Shown: positions 11,801-22,599, counted from the stretch's first letter. The stretch is 64,000 nucleotides of DNA from Staphylotrichum longicolle (GCA_019096155.1 JAHCVI010000006.1:1054001-1118000), one strand, 5' to 3'. The notes: generated by a model not told the origin, from the sequence alone. Translations and numbers: made by a program.

Positions 11801-12248
11801 TGTCCAGCTAACTCACGGTTGGTACTCGTTTTGGTGACTCGATAGGCCGAACCACTTTGCACGCGAGCCAGCGCACGCCTGACGCGATCCGTCGGAAGTG
11901 GCTTGCCGTGAAGACAGACCACGGTTTTCTTGCCAACGGCCGCGCGACGTTGAAATTCTTCGGCGATGGACGCCCACTCCTCGCTCGTCACGTTCTTGAG
12001 ACGAGGGAACCGATGCTTGTACTGCCTTTCCCTGTAACAAGCTGTTAATCATTAACGAGCTTCCAAGGGCGGTGCTCGTGGCTGCTTAGGACACTTGACG
12101 ATGGGACCTACGTGGGATTAAAGCGGTGTGTCTTGCGCATGTGCTCCTTCACCTCGCGCAGCGGTTTGTTCTGGGAGATGAACAAGTCGAGAATCTCGTC
12201 TTCGTGCTTGTCCCAATCGAGGCACACGCCTTCGTCGTCGAGAGCCAT
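8813..12248 (-). CDS. Clr5-domain ankyrin-repeat protein
   Basis: Exon 1 (12248-12112) starts MALDDEGVCLDW and encodes the Clr5 domain (WDKHEDEILDLFI...LREVKEHMRKTHRFNPT); an 80-bp intron (12032-12111) joins it in frame to ERQYKHRFPRLKNVTSEEW. A second intron (11751-11816, GTGAGT, branch CTGAC) leads to exon 3, a Pro/Ser-rich linker. The last exon, up to about 11290 and ending at 8813, is a long reading frame of about 800 residues with a hydrophobic block (LVLCPLWVILLLIPALD) and then many ankyrin repeats (GADPNGPTL, GANVNAPADRRGG, GADVNASPAAVGG and so on). Frames change between exon 3 and this last exon near 11,240-11,330; I could not find a convincing intron, so an indel is possible. Clr5 is a fungal N-terminal domain often linked to repeat domains; a nucleic-acid role is presumed, not shown. 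About 1000 residues in total. Confidence 0.8.
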
Positions 12249-13025
12249 GTCTGGCGTTTGATGTTGGAGCGTGGTTCTCGGGGCGGCGGTACCGGAGGAA
12301 CATGATCGTGGACAGCAAAGAAGAAAGACAGCGGCCAGGACGAGTTGAATGATGTGCCATTTTAATGCATGCCTGACAGCAGGCAGAGGGCAGCTGAGGC
12401 GAGCCACCCAAAGGCGGGCTTGGCGTGTACTTTTGTCGCCGAATCATGGCGTACATCCTCAGCCCCAGTCCGAGAATCGATCGAACGCTTTTCCCAAAAC
12501 CCTCAAAACAACCAGGGCAACCCCCCACCGAAGTCGCCTGCGCCTAACGCCCCCCCACGCCCACGTCTGATTTTCCGCGTCCCATGCAGGGGCTACGTGG
12601 GCAGCAGAGAACAGAAGTACAACCGCAACCCACATCCCACAATCCCGCACAAACAATGGGGGTACCTTACACAGCCATGTCCAAAAGTTCAACCAGAACG
12701 GGTCGCCCCGAATCTCTCATTCTGGCACCCAGGCACGCATAGATTCCAAAAGTACAACCAGAACGAATCTCTTCCATTCTGCACCCAGGCCCGGGTATAT
12801 TCCAAAAGTACGACCAGACCATGTCAACCCCCATCTCCTCCATTTACTCCGCTGCTGGCTTCGTCCATATATCTCGATGGGCCTTCTCCTTCTCCCAGTT
12901 CTGCGTCCGGCATGCGTCCATCTTGCAACAATTTCACAATACCCACAGCCTCGTCAGTCATAACCCAACATCACCCACCGTCTCTCTTCCCTGTGCCCAG
13001 AGCTGCACATATCCTGGGCGACACT
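12249..13025. other. Intergenic region between divergent genes
   Basis: The region upstream of the Clr5-ankyrin gene carries a short degenerate repeat (separate entry). A long open frame here has low-complexity text and no family resemblance, so I do not call it a gene. Confidence 0.5.
12613..12820. repeat. Degenerate direct repeats (CCAAAAGTACAACCAGAACG)
   Basis: Four copies of a roughly 20-bp motif occur at about 12613, 12681, 12746 and 12802, spaced 56-68 bp. The last three share flanking sequence (ATTCTG-CACCCAGGC type), so the unit is really an imperfect tandem repeat of about 60 bp. It lies between divergent genes, where it could be a binding-site cluster or a decayed minisatellite. 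Confidence 0.7.
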
Positions 13026-13387
13026 ATGTCTTCCAATCCGCCTCCTTCGATCTCGTCCACCAAAGTCGAAGCTCCTCAATCCGTGACTGGAAGCCTGCTC
13101 AACGGGTTGGTTTCCATTCTCCGGTTTTCCTCTTTCAACATACCCCCCTCTCCCTTGAGCAGGCCGCTTTGGTACGCCGTGATACTGACAAGACGGTGGG
13201 GTGTCCTAGCAGACCGGCACCTTCGCCCATCGATGGTCCCTCCAGCAAGCCTCCGCTGCTTCTCAACCCCGACAACTCCACCTCGATGCTGATGCGGTGG
13301 ACATACGATGTCCACAATGTTACTGTGGCCGAGAAACTTCAGCGACACGCGCTCAAGAAGGACGTTACCAGCGCCGCTGGCAAGTGA
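13026..13387 (+). CDS. Candidate small two-exon protein, 84 aa
   Basis: No family is recognised. The reading starts at ATG 13026 (MSSNPPPSISSTKVEAP), is interrupted by an intron at 13106-13212 (GTTGGT donor, CTGAC branch site, TAGCAG acceptor) and continues in phase to the stop at 13387. Exons of 80 and 175 nt sum to exactly 85 codons. The predicted protein has a Pro/Ser-rich N-terminal half and a more ordered end (MLMRWTYDVHNVTVAEKLQ, then a Lys-rich tail). There is no signal peptide. Support is the splice-signal fit and the protein-like second exon; without homologs I rate it as likely but unproven. Confidence 0.5.
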
Positions 13388-14604
13388 TCGGCTCAGGAGC
13401 GCCGTGCATGGTGGCAAAATATACATGTGGCATCATCGGATGGTTCTCCTGGATGTTATTGGCGTTGGGCGTGCTGGGGCTGTTTGTAATTCATACTTCT
13501 TGCTTGGTTCTTCAAACAGACCATCAACAGCCCACGACGAAAAGATGTTGTCAAAGACACACTTCCAAGCGGCAGCACACATCATGCAGCAGTACACATC
13601 ATGCAGCAGTGCCTCCTCTTATCAATGTCCTTCCCTTCTTCAAACAAAACACTGCACACCTACCCACCCCTTACCCCTTTGCCTCGTTTTACAAACGGAA
13701 GGTCCCCAAACAAGACTCACGTGGCCTCCAGCCAGTTCCATGGCCAACTCGTCCACGATCCCATCTCCGTACCACCAAACTTCGCGGTCGACATGGCCGT
13801 CGCTTCCTCTTCCCCGTCCCCCACCCCGACCTTACTAATCAACTAAGCAGTGACGAGGCACTGTTAGAGTGAGTCTCTTACCTGTGTGAAACATGCGTTG
13901 GCAAGAAAGATACCGAGGTGCTTCTCGTCCCAAGGGCACCAACACCACAGGAAATATGGTAGCAGCCCCTGCTGAGAGACTTCGGCGTCCCTCTAAAATG
14001 GCACGCTGTGCTAAGAGTCACAGCAGCCTCGCAAACCAAGAAGCCTACATCCAAAGCGCCCATGGTGACAAGAGTCTCGGCCACATTTGGTGTTAGCCTC
14101 AGACCAGTATATCGAGTAGAGTTGGCTTACCTACCTTACCCTTCCCTCCCATCTTCCTTTCACGGACCCACAGGGTGTGTGTTCTCTTTATATTTGAGGC
14201 CGTCTGTCGACTTTGCGTCGGGTGTGTCTGTGACTTCCGGGTTTTTCGAGTCGTCCGGTCTCCGCGGTTTCAAACATCGAGGGTGCTTAATAGTGCGAGT
14301 CTAACAGGATAATGCGCTTTGCCGACAAGCTCTTTCGTGTTCTAACCAACCATATTAGTGGATCCTGTCAGTCGGTCCGGGCCGAGGCCGAGTTCCACCG
14401 TCGTTGGTCCCTGGCGATTGACCGACATGGACCTGCTGCAGGGGTATCCGTAATTTCACTTTGAAACACATCACGGCGTAGAGTTACGCCGAGGTGACTT
14501 CGGTGGAAGATAATACCACTGCCATTTCCGCGTCGCTCGCGACAGTGTAACGCTTCCCAACTTTGTTCCATACTCCTCCACAAACAACATCTACTACCCT
14601 CAGC
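13388..14604. other. Intergenic, nothing recognised
   Basis: Pyrimidine-rich sequence with a 17-bp direct duplication (CACATCATGCAGCAGT type) at about 13578-13612. No convincing coding frame or RNA gene is seen. The end is the promoter of the small secreted protein. Confidence 0.45.
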
Positions 14605-15066
14605 ATGCGCATTTCGACGTGCTCTCTGATAGCGGCGGCGGCCTTCCTGCCTGGCCCGGCCTATGCTGTGAAGGGCGTGATTAGCGACACTCTGACCTCG
14701 AGCCAGGAAGGCTGTCAATCCCTCTGTGGATTGAACAGCGCTTGTCTCTTGGCCCTGTACCAATCGACATGCCGCGAATGCTGGCTGATGGATTGTACAC
14801 TCAAGTCCCTGCCAGAGGGCTTCACCGGCGCGGGGAAGGACACGACCGAGATCAAACCCATCTGTGACAGCGCCCTCGTTCCCAAGCCACGAGAAGACGG
14901 ATGCCAGGGTGCGCCTTCTACCGCTACGACTACCAGCGCGGCCGCCGCCACGACCACGAGCGGTGCGGCTGGGACGACCGGCAGCGGTTCTGCGGCTTGG
15001 CGCACGAGCTTGAGTTCCCTATCTCTTTGCGTTGTTGTTGCAGCAACTGTACTGGCTGCCCTGTGA
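14605..15066 (+). CDS. Small secreted cysteine-rich GPI-anchor-type protein, 153 aa
   Basis: The ATG at 14605 gives a clear signal peptide (MRISTCSLIAAAAFLPGPAYA). The mature part, about 85 residues, holds seven to eight cysteines (GCQSLCGLNSACLL, STCRECWLMDC, PICDS, DGCQG). It is followed by a Ser/Thr/Ala/Gly-rich stretch and a hydrophobic C-terminus (SLSSLSLCVVVAATVLAAL), the pattern of a GPI-anchored cell-wall or surface protein. One exon. A slightly longer reading frame upstream has a less typical start and would hide the signal peptide, so I chose the internal ATG. Function unknown; candidate wall protein or effector-like surface protein. Confidence 0.8.
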   Translation: MRISTCSLIAAAAFLPGPAYAVKGVISDTLTSSQEGCQSLCGLNSACLLALYQSTCRECWLMDCTLKSLPEGFTGAGKDTTEIKPICDSALVPKPREDGCQGAPSTATTTSAAAATTTSGAAGTTGSGSAAWRTSLSSLSLCVVVAATVLAAL

Positions 15067-15377
15067 CCAGGGCCCCGGGATGGAAGAAGTAAGCTACGGT
15101 AGACTAAGACTCCCATCCGCCACTCACCTTTGTTAACAAAATAAGGAGATGCCTGTTTTCGCAGCTCGGGGATAACGTTGCGTATCTGCCTTACTTTATC
15201 CAGTTTGTGTTTGGAAGCGAGGTGACAGAAGTGATGGACCTCAGGAATGACAGCCAAGATGTTCAAATTGACCAGGACTTGGAAAGAACAGATCGGTAAA
15301 AGCCACATCGTTCCCAAGCAGACATAGCAGAGAGATGTCAGTTCACCGCCGTACACAGTCCCCTTGTCTAACCTTTC
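15067..15377. other. Intergenic between convergent genes
   Basis: The 3' flanks of the secreted protein (+) and the NmrA-like gene (-) meet here. No feature is recognised. Confidence 0.5.
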
Positions 15378-16319
15378 CTACTTGAACACAGAGCCGTGCG
15401 CTTCCAGCCATTCCTGGATTGTAGTCGCCGGCTTGCCGCCATACCTCTCAACGTTGGCGGCAGCCTCATCATAGATGCCTTCATAGAGCGGAGTCCCGGT
15501 CTCCGCCTCATGATACCCCTTGACCATCTGCCTCGCCACAAACTCCGGCACATGCAAATTCTCCACTACAAACTTGAGAGCTTCCTCCTCAGTCTCCAAC
15601 CCCTCAACCTTCAAATCCCTGCCAATGACCTTGCCAAGCAGGGTAATGGCCTCCGCCTGGGTGATAAGCTGCGGTCCCGCCAGTGAAACCTGGTTCTTCC
15701 CGTCAGCGAGGGCTTCGCGCCCCTTCACAAGCAGCGTCCCGCTCACGCGGCCCATGTCCTCCGAGGTGATGAAATCAAACTTTGCGTTCGGCGACGGAAT
15801 GCGCACGACGTTGCTCGCCGCAATGACTTTCTTGTACCGCTCGAGGTTGGACGCAAAGTATCCGGGCCGCACTGCCGCATACCCCCGCTTGCCAAACACC
15901 TCCTCCAAGCCGATCTCGACCTGCGCGTGCGCAAAAGGGATGAATAGCTCAGAACCAATGGCGCGTGCGTCGCCTTTGACAGTGAGACTGCTCAGAAAGA
16001 CGACAAACTCGACCCCGGCGGCTTTCAGCGCCTCGATGGCGCCGCGCTGATGGTCAGTACCGCCGTGGGCAAAGTAGATGAAGGCGGCCTGGGCGCCCGT
16101 CTGCGCCGCGGCGGCACGGACGGTTTCGGGCTGGGTGAGGTCGGCCTGCACGCGCTCGAAGCCGCCGGCTTGTTCCTGAGCGGCGGCGAGGCCCGGGATG
16201 GGTTTCGTGGGGTCGCGCGAGGCGAGGATGACCTTGGCGCCGAGTTGGTGCGCGGTCAGCGCCGCGTGGGAGCCGACGGCCCCGGTGGCACCGAAGACGA
16301 TGACTTTGTTGTAGACCAT
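15378..16319 (-). CDS. NmrA-like NAD(P)-binding oxidoreductase/regulator, 313 aa
   Basis: A single exon encodes a Rossmann-fold protein of the NmrA/isoflavone-reductase type (atypical short-chain dehydrogenase). The N-terminal dinucleotide motif is GATGAVGSHAA (GxxGxxG), followed at the second strand by ILASRD, whose Arg would fit NADPH. Family features follow: VQADLTQPETV, then FVVFLSSLTVKGD, then AAVRPGYFASNLERY, where the Tyr-x3-Lys of classical dehydrogenases is not clearly placed, as is common in NmrA-like proteins. The length of about 313 residues fits the family. Substrate or regulatory partner unknown; soluble and cytosolic, as no signal or membrane segment is seen. Confidence 0.88.
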   Translation of the reverse strand: MVYNKVIVFGATGAVGSHAALTAHQLGAKVILASRDPTKPIPGLAAAQEQAGGFERVQADLTQPETVRAAAAQTGAQAAFIYFAHGGTDHQRGAIEALKAAGVEFVVFLSSLTVKGDARAIGSELFIPFAHAQVEIGLEEVFGKRGYAAVRPGYFASNLERYKKVIAASNVVRIPSPNAKFDFITSEDMGRVSGTLLVKGREALADGKNQVSLAGPQLITQAEAITLLGKVIGRDLKVEGLETEEEALKFVVENLHVPEFVARQMVKGYHEAETGTPLYEGIYDEAAANVERYGGKPATTIQEWLEAHGSVFK

Positions 16320-17077
16320 TGTTGCAGTTTCAGTATTATGTTAGAACCCGTCTGCCGAAACCAGGTTGTTTCTGGGAACCTAGTTTCAGTGTGTGTTCAC
16401 AATAGGTAGATAGCAGGACTGTGTTCCTTGCGATTAGAGGTATGGAGGCTATTGGGGTGCTGAGGCCGGCGATATAAGGTAAGGTACCTGAGGGATGAAT
16501 GTGGGGAACGTTACACCATACAGCTAAACCCCCACTGTCAGGCGCTCACCTTCGTGTGTCTGTCGGTTCTCGAAAGTTCCGTCGGCCGTGCTGACAAAAA
16601 AAGGCCAGGGATGGCAGGGATTTAGTGCGGTGCCTTGGCAAGAGGGAGAATCAAGCGAGCATGAGAAGGGACGGTTGGATCAGCTCGGCTCAACCAAAGC
16701 CCGATGTCCGGGACCTCGCGTCGGTTACACTGTTGCAGTCCCGAGTTTGTGTAACGGCCCGGGGGGGTTCTATCCGCGTTGGAGTACGACTCCAGATTCT
16801 GCTCTATCCTCTGGCGTCATCGCTCAGATTATACATTTTGTAAGTTGTCGAGAGGGAGCAGTTTTGTGGCAGCCAGGCCAGAGTTCCCACAAACTTACGA
16901 AGGAGACGGGGATGTTTCTGCTATCAAACAAATTAAAGAGCCTAGTATTCTTTGCTCTGGAATATGCACATGCTCATTTATTGTCACACGGGTGCTCAAC
17001 TTGCTCCATTTCTCCAATCTCGGCAAGCTACTGCACTCCGACTTCCTCCCATGTACCCAACCCCCAGCCTAACCCCC
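16320..17077. other. Intergenic
   Basis: Promoter of the NmrA-like gene and 3' flank of the protease gene. Open frames here have no family resemblance. Confidence 0.45.
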
Positions 17078-18460
17078 TCACAGATTCTTAGTCGCCCATC
17101 CAAGGCTGGGTTTGCTGCCATCAAAGACGACAAACGCCGACTTGAGCGCGACGGCGCCGAATATGTTGATGCCAAGTGGGCCCCTGTCCTGCAGGCCGCC
17201 GAAGCACGACTGGCCAGTGTTGTCGGTGGGTGCGTAGTTGATATACTCGCCGGGGATGGCGATTGTGACGGCGCCGACCACGAACTGGAAGTCGGGCAGG
17301 GCGGCGGAGCACGAGAAGGTCCACCCGCCCGCAGACGCCACGTTCTGCGCCCCCGGCACCTCGGCGTAGTATGCCTGTACCACCGACGTCGGGAGCATCA
17401 GCAGCGACGTGCCTGTGTCGGCGACGCCTGTGATGTTCCCCGTTGTGATGTCTGCGCTCCCGATTCTATAGCCCGAAGCAGTGAAGGTCCAGTACCCAGC
17501 TTTGCTATCTACATCGACAAAGTCCAGAGTGCCGGTGTAGAGAGAAGTGTCGATGAACCCAAAGTTGTAAGTGCCAGCTAGGGGTAGTGAGCTATCAGTT
17601 ACGAAAGATGAACACTCGAATCAGGGGTACACATCAGTTGTCGACTTACGAGCATTATGTTTCAAGTCGGCTGTAAAGACGGGCAAATCTAGTGAGCTTT
17701 GTGCATTGTCAAAAAAGGTCTTCTGTCGGGTCGGCGAGACAGTGTTGATGCTGCTGAAGGCAAGACCGAGTATACCAGAGATGGCCGGATCTGAGATGAA
17801 CACGTCCGATACAACCTGTGCTGATTCAACAGCCTGCGACGAAACGGTGAATCCGCCAACGTCAACAATGTCCATGTAGACGTCTCCATTAGAGGTGCTA
17901 CCATCACCGTATTTGGCAGACCATGTCGCCCCCGACAACTTCTGAGCCGTGGAGCTGTTGGACGGCGAGTAAACCGTGTGGCTACCGGCGTTTGCGGTTT
18001 CGGTGCTGAATACCCACAGGTCGGAGGAGCCGGTGTCGAAGTCTACGTTGAGGACTTGGGCGGGTGTACCAATGCTTATGGGAGACAAGAACTCGGACTA
18101 TTGGAGAACTCGAGGTCAGCGGAAGTCAAGTAATAGATATTTGAAGGTAATTATTGACCTGATGCGCAGGTAGCACCGGCCAGAATCAAAAACCATGAAT
18201 CCCGGGAGAATACACACGTCGGTCTTGTCAGGGGTAGCAACAACACTGCCCTGGCCTGCAGCCCGCACGAGGCTCACCGGGGGTGTAGCACCATACTTGA
18301 GATAGGCCTTGAGGAGTGCGCTGGGGCCATCGCGGACGTAGTATGGATTGGCCACCTGCTGCACTGAGAAGCTTTTAGTGGTGCGGAGTTGGGTTGGTAG
18401 GGCAGATCCAAGAGCGACGCTGGTGGCCAACACCACTGTCAGGGTCGATATAGCCGCCAT
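17078..18460 (-). CDS. Secreted pepsin-type aspartic endopeptidase (family A1), 396 aa
   Basis: This enzyme should cleave proteins at acid pH outside the cell, like endothiapepsin or aspergillopepsin. Three exons: 18460-18218, 18097-17650, 17577-17078; phases agree and the 1191 nt are a multiple of three. The start ATG at 18460 gives a signal peptide (MAAISTLTVVLATSVALGSA), then a propeptide of about 60-65 residues. Both catalytic aspartates are visible: DTGSSDLWVF near residue 102 and DTGTSLLMLP near residue 283. The flap region is KYGDGSTSNGDVYMD. The second intron join gives the conserved PGTYNFGFID. Two cysteines (FSCSAA, QSCFGG) match the single C-terminal disulfide of the family, and the end FVVFDGSKPSLGWA is typical. 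Confidence 0.93.
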
Positions 18461-19865
18461 GAGAAAACGCTTGGGCAAGAAGCTAGGCCAGTTATCAGAG
18501 GGAAAATCTGGAGGTCAATCTGTGAAGAAGGATAGCGCTGAAGGGAGGCGGAATCAACAGAGCCATAGTGATGGGCCCATCCCAGAGAGTATATTCTCAG
18601 CGAAGCGTGCTATAGCTGTAAACCTTTTCACTGTTAGAGGTGCTGAGGTTTCCCCGGTAGGCAATCAAAGCGTTTCAATCACACACCTGCTCTAGGACGA
18701 TCGCAAGTTCATTCCAGCCACAGTATTGCGGCGATCTGTAGCCACTGATGCGGTACAGCATGGAATTTACATCAGTATGATAATTGTTTGGCACGGGATT
18801 CGTGTGAGATCTCGATGATATAGATTCGAGAACAAAGGATCGGGGACATGGTTATGGAGCTCTCGCCTCGAGTGTCAAAATTGGTTGAGATCTCGATTGA
18901 TGGAACCTGATAACTACCTAACGAGCACCGGGCCTAGCAAGCGCAGATCAGGGACCTTAAGCTCTTCGGCCATGATGACGGAAGTGGCTAGCCACCGCTG
19001 AGCACCATCCCTGGTTCAATGTCTTTTCAGTCCCTCGCACTGTGGTAGCATGCCGTATACATGAGAACCGTGTCAGTGTGATTTGCTTCCAAGTTGGTGA
19101 ACAGATATAGCCTCGTTGTCTCTTAACACAGTTGATTGGACTATGACTTCTCTTTAAACCTCAACCCATGCAATACAGGAGGTCATATCATAATTGAAGT
19201 GCTTGATGTTGGTTGACATGAACCAGTCGGCTGAGATGGAAAGGGTTAATGCTCGAACTCATCTTGCCGTTCATGAATGCTATGGTGCAACTGGCGAACC
19301 TTCAACCAACCGAGATCAACCGGCAAAACCTCAACAGTTTTATGAAGTCCTTAGAAATGCTTGTAGCTTCTGGCTTTCGTGTCCAGGAACAGAAGGAACC
19401 CTCAAAACAGAGTGGTGTGCCAACGGAACACATACGCCTTTGACGGGGCCATGATGATATTTCACCCGATCATGCACTTGGCATCATTTTCTCTGAAACC
19501 ACTCCTTCCTGGTGCCTACAAATTTGAAGAAGATTGAGGCAGGCTACAACCCTCGCCGGAGTGCAAGAGGGTTTTTGCTCGCATTTGGAGTTCCTGACAC
19601 GAATGCCGCTTCGCTCAGTCCCTCTAGGTTGACCATAGGGCATAGATCAACATCCTTTGCAGCGAGCAAAGGGAGGGAATCTGAAGACAATCGGTATGCA
19701 TGCAAAAGATCAAGTGCATCAAAAATGGTGGATCAGGCAAGCATTCGGTACACGGTTCAATGTCATAAGAAGATTCATCTATCCCAACATTTGTCTATAG
19801 TACACCGAAATTCGTACTACGTTACGCCTTCCAAAGCGCCAACGAACAAGGGCGGATAAACCAGA
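18461..19865. other. Intergenic, possible decayed gene near 19,190-19,450
   Basis: Upstream of the protease. A short open frame at 19249-19443 (LELILPFMNAMVQLANLQ, FMKSLEMLVASGF) looks protein-like, but it is flanked by frames with stops and I cannot assign a family. The rest shows nothing I recognise. Confidence 0.3.
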
Positions 19866-20211
19866 TTACTTCTTGCCGGTATCGTGGATGATGTTGGGAA
19901 CAGCCCGTTCGATGGACTCTGGGAGCTTCTCCTGGAGCTTCTTTGGGACGATGGACGCGTTGCCATTATCCTTCGCGTGAGTCCTGTGTGTGCTTTGGCC
20001 GGGCTCCGCGCCTGTCGGGTGAATCTGTATTTGATCGGTCAGAAAGCCGAACTGAAGCATGGTGTGCAATTATCAAAGACGCGCATACCTTGTCCGGAAG
20101 AGCTTCTTCAAGGCCTTGAGGGGCGGCCTCCTGGATCTTGTGGGGGACGTGAGATTCCCCAGTGGCGTGGGAAACACCCTGACCGTGCTTGTTCTCGTTG
20201 ACGGACTGCAT
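19866..20211 (-). CDS. Small hydrophilic protein with duplicated LPxxIHxTG motif, 93 aa
   Basis: Two exons (20211-20089 and 20024-19866) joined by a 64-bp intron with GTATGC donor, CTGAC branch site and CAG acceptor; 282 nt, in phase. The protein contains the same motif twice: VPHKIQEAAPQGLEEALPDKIHPTG, here split by the intron, and VPKKLQEKLPESIERAVP followed by NIIHDTG. It begins MQSVNENKHGQGVSHATGES and ends with Lys-Lys. It is very hydrophilic, without signal peptide or membrane segment. I recall similar small Gly/His/Asn-rich proteins in other filamentous ascomycetes but know no function; a stress-related role would be a guess. Confidence 0.8.
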
Positions 20212-21189
20212 TGTGATGGCTGGTGGTTGTGTTTGGGAATATCTGCAAGGTTGGATGCGGCAAGGTTCGAAGATTGAGTGTGATGATGGTTGCTTGAATG
20301 AAGATCAAGAGTTGACACAGACGAGTAGGAGCGCTCTATATGTAGTCGTCGTCTCAGGTCTTTCACTTGGACCTCGTTGCCAAGAAACCACCTGCCGCAG
20401 TCTGTTGGTGACGTCGTTCATTGGTCGCCTAACTTGCAACTGTGTCCACCGATCCTCAATCTTCTCTGAACGTCATCATTTCTCAGCCTGGATCGGATAC
20501 TACACAGACTACAGCACTAGATATGGCACAACAGATGCAGACAAGCAATGTTCTTTTGGAACTTTCAGTGTCGATCTCCACCTGTCCGCTCAAGAATCTA
20601 TCAAGTTAGCCATGTCATTGGAGCACACATGTAGATCATCCCACCTGAAGTTGCCCTCATTCTTCTCTGGTGGCTGTGCCTGACCCTGATCTGTTTCTGC
20701 GTCACTGCGATCTTTGGGAACCTTTTCTTCGTTGAGGATCCCAGTGGCATCGGAGTGGGTGGTGTAACGCCGGGCTGCTGGAGCAGCTCCTCCAGATCGA
20801 CCATTGCACTTGTCTAAGTGCTTGATAAGCAATGGGCTTATTGACTCTCCGGCCCGAGTCGTCCAATCTGATGAATCCGACAATCATGCAATGACACGGC
20901 AATGCCTGATGTGACGCGACCGGCGCCAAGCAAGGCGGCGGCGTCCTCTCTTGTGGCGACCGTCACAACGATACCGTCTATGATTGCGTCGATGGGGCTT
21001 GAGCTACTTAGGCGACTCCGAGCTGTCGAGGTGGTTCTTTGCATACTTCGAGTCGCTGAGGAGTTCGTGCTCAAAGGATGTAGCGTGCGTGTCGGCGACA
21101 GCTGCCAGGTGTTTCTCCCCCGCCTATCTCCACTTCAAAGCGCTTTTGAAACCCCCGTGGTTAGGGTTGGAGCACTCCCCTGGTTTAGC
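20212..21189. other. Unassigned sequence, possibly decayed
   Basis: Short open frames on the minus strand (20590-20883 and 20838-21074) have protein-like composition but no recognisable family. They may be downstream exons of the broken Zn2Cys6 gene to the right. Confidence 0.3.
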
Positions 21190-21802
21190 AGGCGGCTAAT
21201 TGAAGGCAGCGCGCTACTACCGGAAGGCATAGCACCTCCAAGCCATTCTGATACTGATTCCACGCTCTGGCCTCTACGTAGACCCGCGGAATCTCTTGCC
21301 AAATATCCGGACGGGCAAGAGCAGCAAGAACCTGCTCATTGTTACGCTACTGGCGGCGAAGTTGATCAGTCTCGTACCGAAGGGTCTCTTTCGATTAGCG
21401 GACTAGTATTTCGTCCACGCATTAAACATCCTTCTACACCTTGCATCGCCCGCAAGGTTTGTTTTCGTCGTACTACGCGGGAAGCCTAGTGTAAGCGTCC
21501 GCTTTTTTTCGCCAGCACCAGAAGGAGGGGTCGTATAAACGCCCCGGTCGTGTACCAACCTTTGCGCGCTTCTTGCGGCACTTAACGCAAGCGTTTAGTG
21601 TGACGACGCCAAGACCTCTCTTCCTCTTTGACGTGCCCGAACCCGCGCTTGCAGTTGATCCTGATGGAGGAGCAGCCGGCGTGGCCCGAGAGAGTGCTAG
21701 GTTGTTACCGCTCGTCGAAGTAGAGCCGGACCGAGGACCTGGCGGCACGGGGTTGGGATTTCCTTGGTGTCCTCCCGGACTATCCTCTTCCATCGGATCC
21801 AT
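21190..21802 (-). pseudogene. Zn2Cys6 transcription factor, decayed
   Basis: Starting at ATG 21802, a Ser/Pro/Gly-rich leader with a basic patch (SKRKRG) leads into the first half of a fungal binuclear zinc cluster, NACVKCRKKRAK. After an intron-like gap (donor GTTGGT at the usual phase position) the second half reads YDENKPCGRCK: the Cys that normally follows the basic loop (CDG) is Tyr here. A stop follows within a few codons. Downstream the frame reads YETDQLRRQ-stop-RNNEQVLAALARPDIWQE, like the coiled-coil dimer region of such factors, again broken. TGC to TAC and CAG to TAG changes fit RIP-type decay. Confidence 0.7.
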
Positions 21803-22167
21803 GTTCCCGCCCGCGTGCTTGCCTCAGAGTCACCCGAATAAGAAACTCGAGAAATCCGCCACTCAACACCCTCTACCATGGTCGGGTTGGCTGAGGGAAC
21901 GTCGCGTTGGAGTCCGTATTAGGCGCTTAGGACCTGTACAGATCGGCAATTGAAAAGGAAATCGAAACGTCGAGAGACGAAAGAATATCAAGCTTGCTGT
22001 GAAATCGGACTGCTGTCTGCGAACGTGAAAAAGCAAGATGCGGCCCGAAGAACAGCCGATTGACACAACCGTTCCAGATATCGCTGATGCGAAATATAAT
22101 GGGCGATACTCGGGCGGTAGCCACAGCAGGTTTTCTCCTTGATACGTAATCCAGGCACGGTTGCTGC

Positions 22168-22490
22168 TCAGACCGTATCCAACAGCAACTGGTGATGAAC
22201 GATCAGTAGGAGCAGGGCCGAAGATTGTAGCGATTGCGACCGTTTGTAAGTCAAATGTGCTAGACTGGTACGTAGAAGATTCGAATTAGATTCGTGAAAT
22301 TGGAGATAGTTGACGTAGATGTTCAGCGTCGACACGCACTGGCCGGTCGCTGTATCCCAGACCTTGACTGTCCCGTCCCGTGACGCCGACGCCAGTCGGG
22401 TCAGATCGTGCGACCAGGCCAGGGAACCAACTAGCGAAGTCCAAGACCACTTACAAATATCCTTGATATCGGCCCTTGAATTTGTATTTA
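22168..22490 (-). pseudogene. WD40-repeat fragment (end of a NACHT-WD40-type gene)
   Basis: The minus strand reads one well-preserved WD40 blade, VGSLAWSHDLTRLASASRDG then TVKVWDTATGQCVSTL, followed by YLQFHESNSNLLRTSL, which resembles the standard C-terminal end of fungal NACHT-WD40 proteins. Only this tail remains; upstream (higher coordinates) the sequence passes into AT-rich repeat DNA, so the gene was cut by repeat insertion or deletion. A frame change follows the blade. Confidence 0.7.
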
Positions 22491-22599
22491 TGAGATTTTC
22501 GAATGGGCAAAAGCAAGGCATCAGATAATCTCTCCCCGATAAAGCAACTAATACACCAAAATCTCCCCATCTTTTTCTCCCGCGTCCCTCCATTTTTTA

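Noticed and set aside
12369..13292. Open frame of 307 codons upstream of the small gene
   Set aside because: Its first part crosses the repeat cluster with no protein-like signal; only its end, from 13026, coincides with exon 1 of the better-supported two-exon model.
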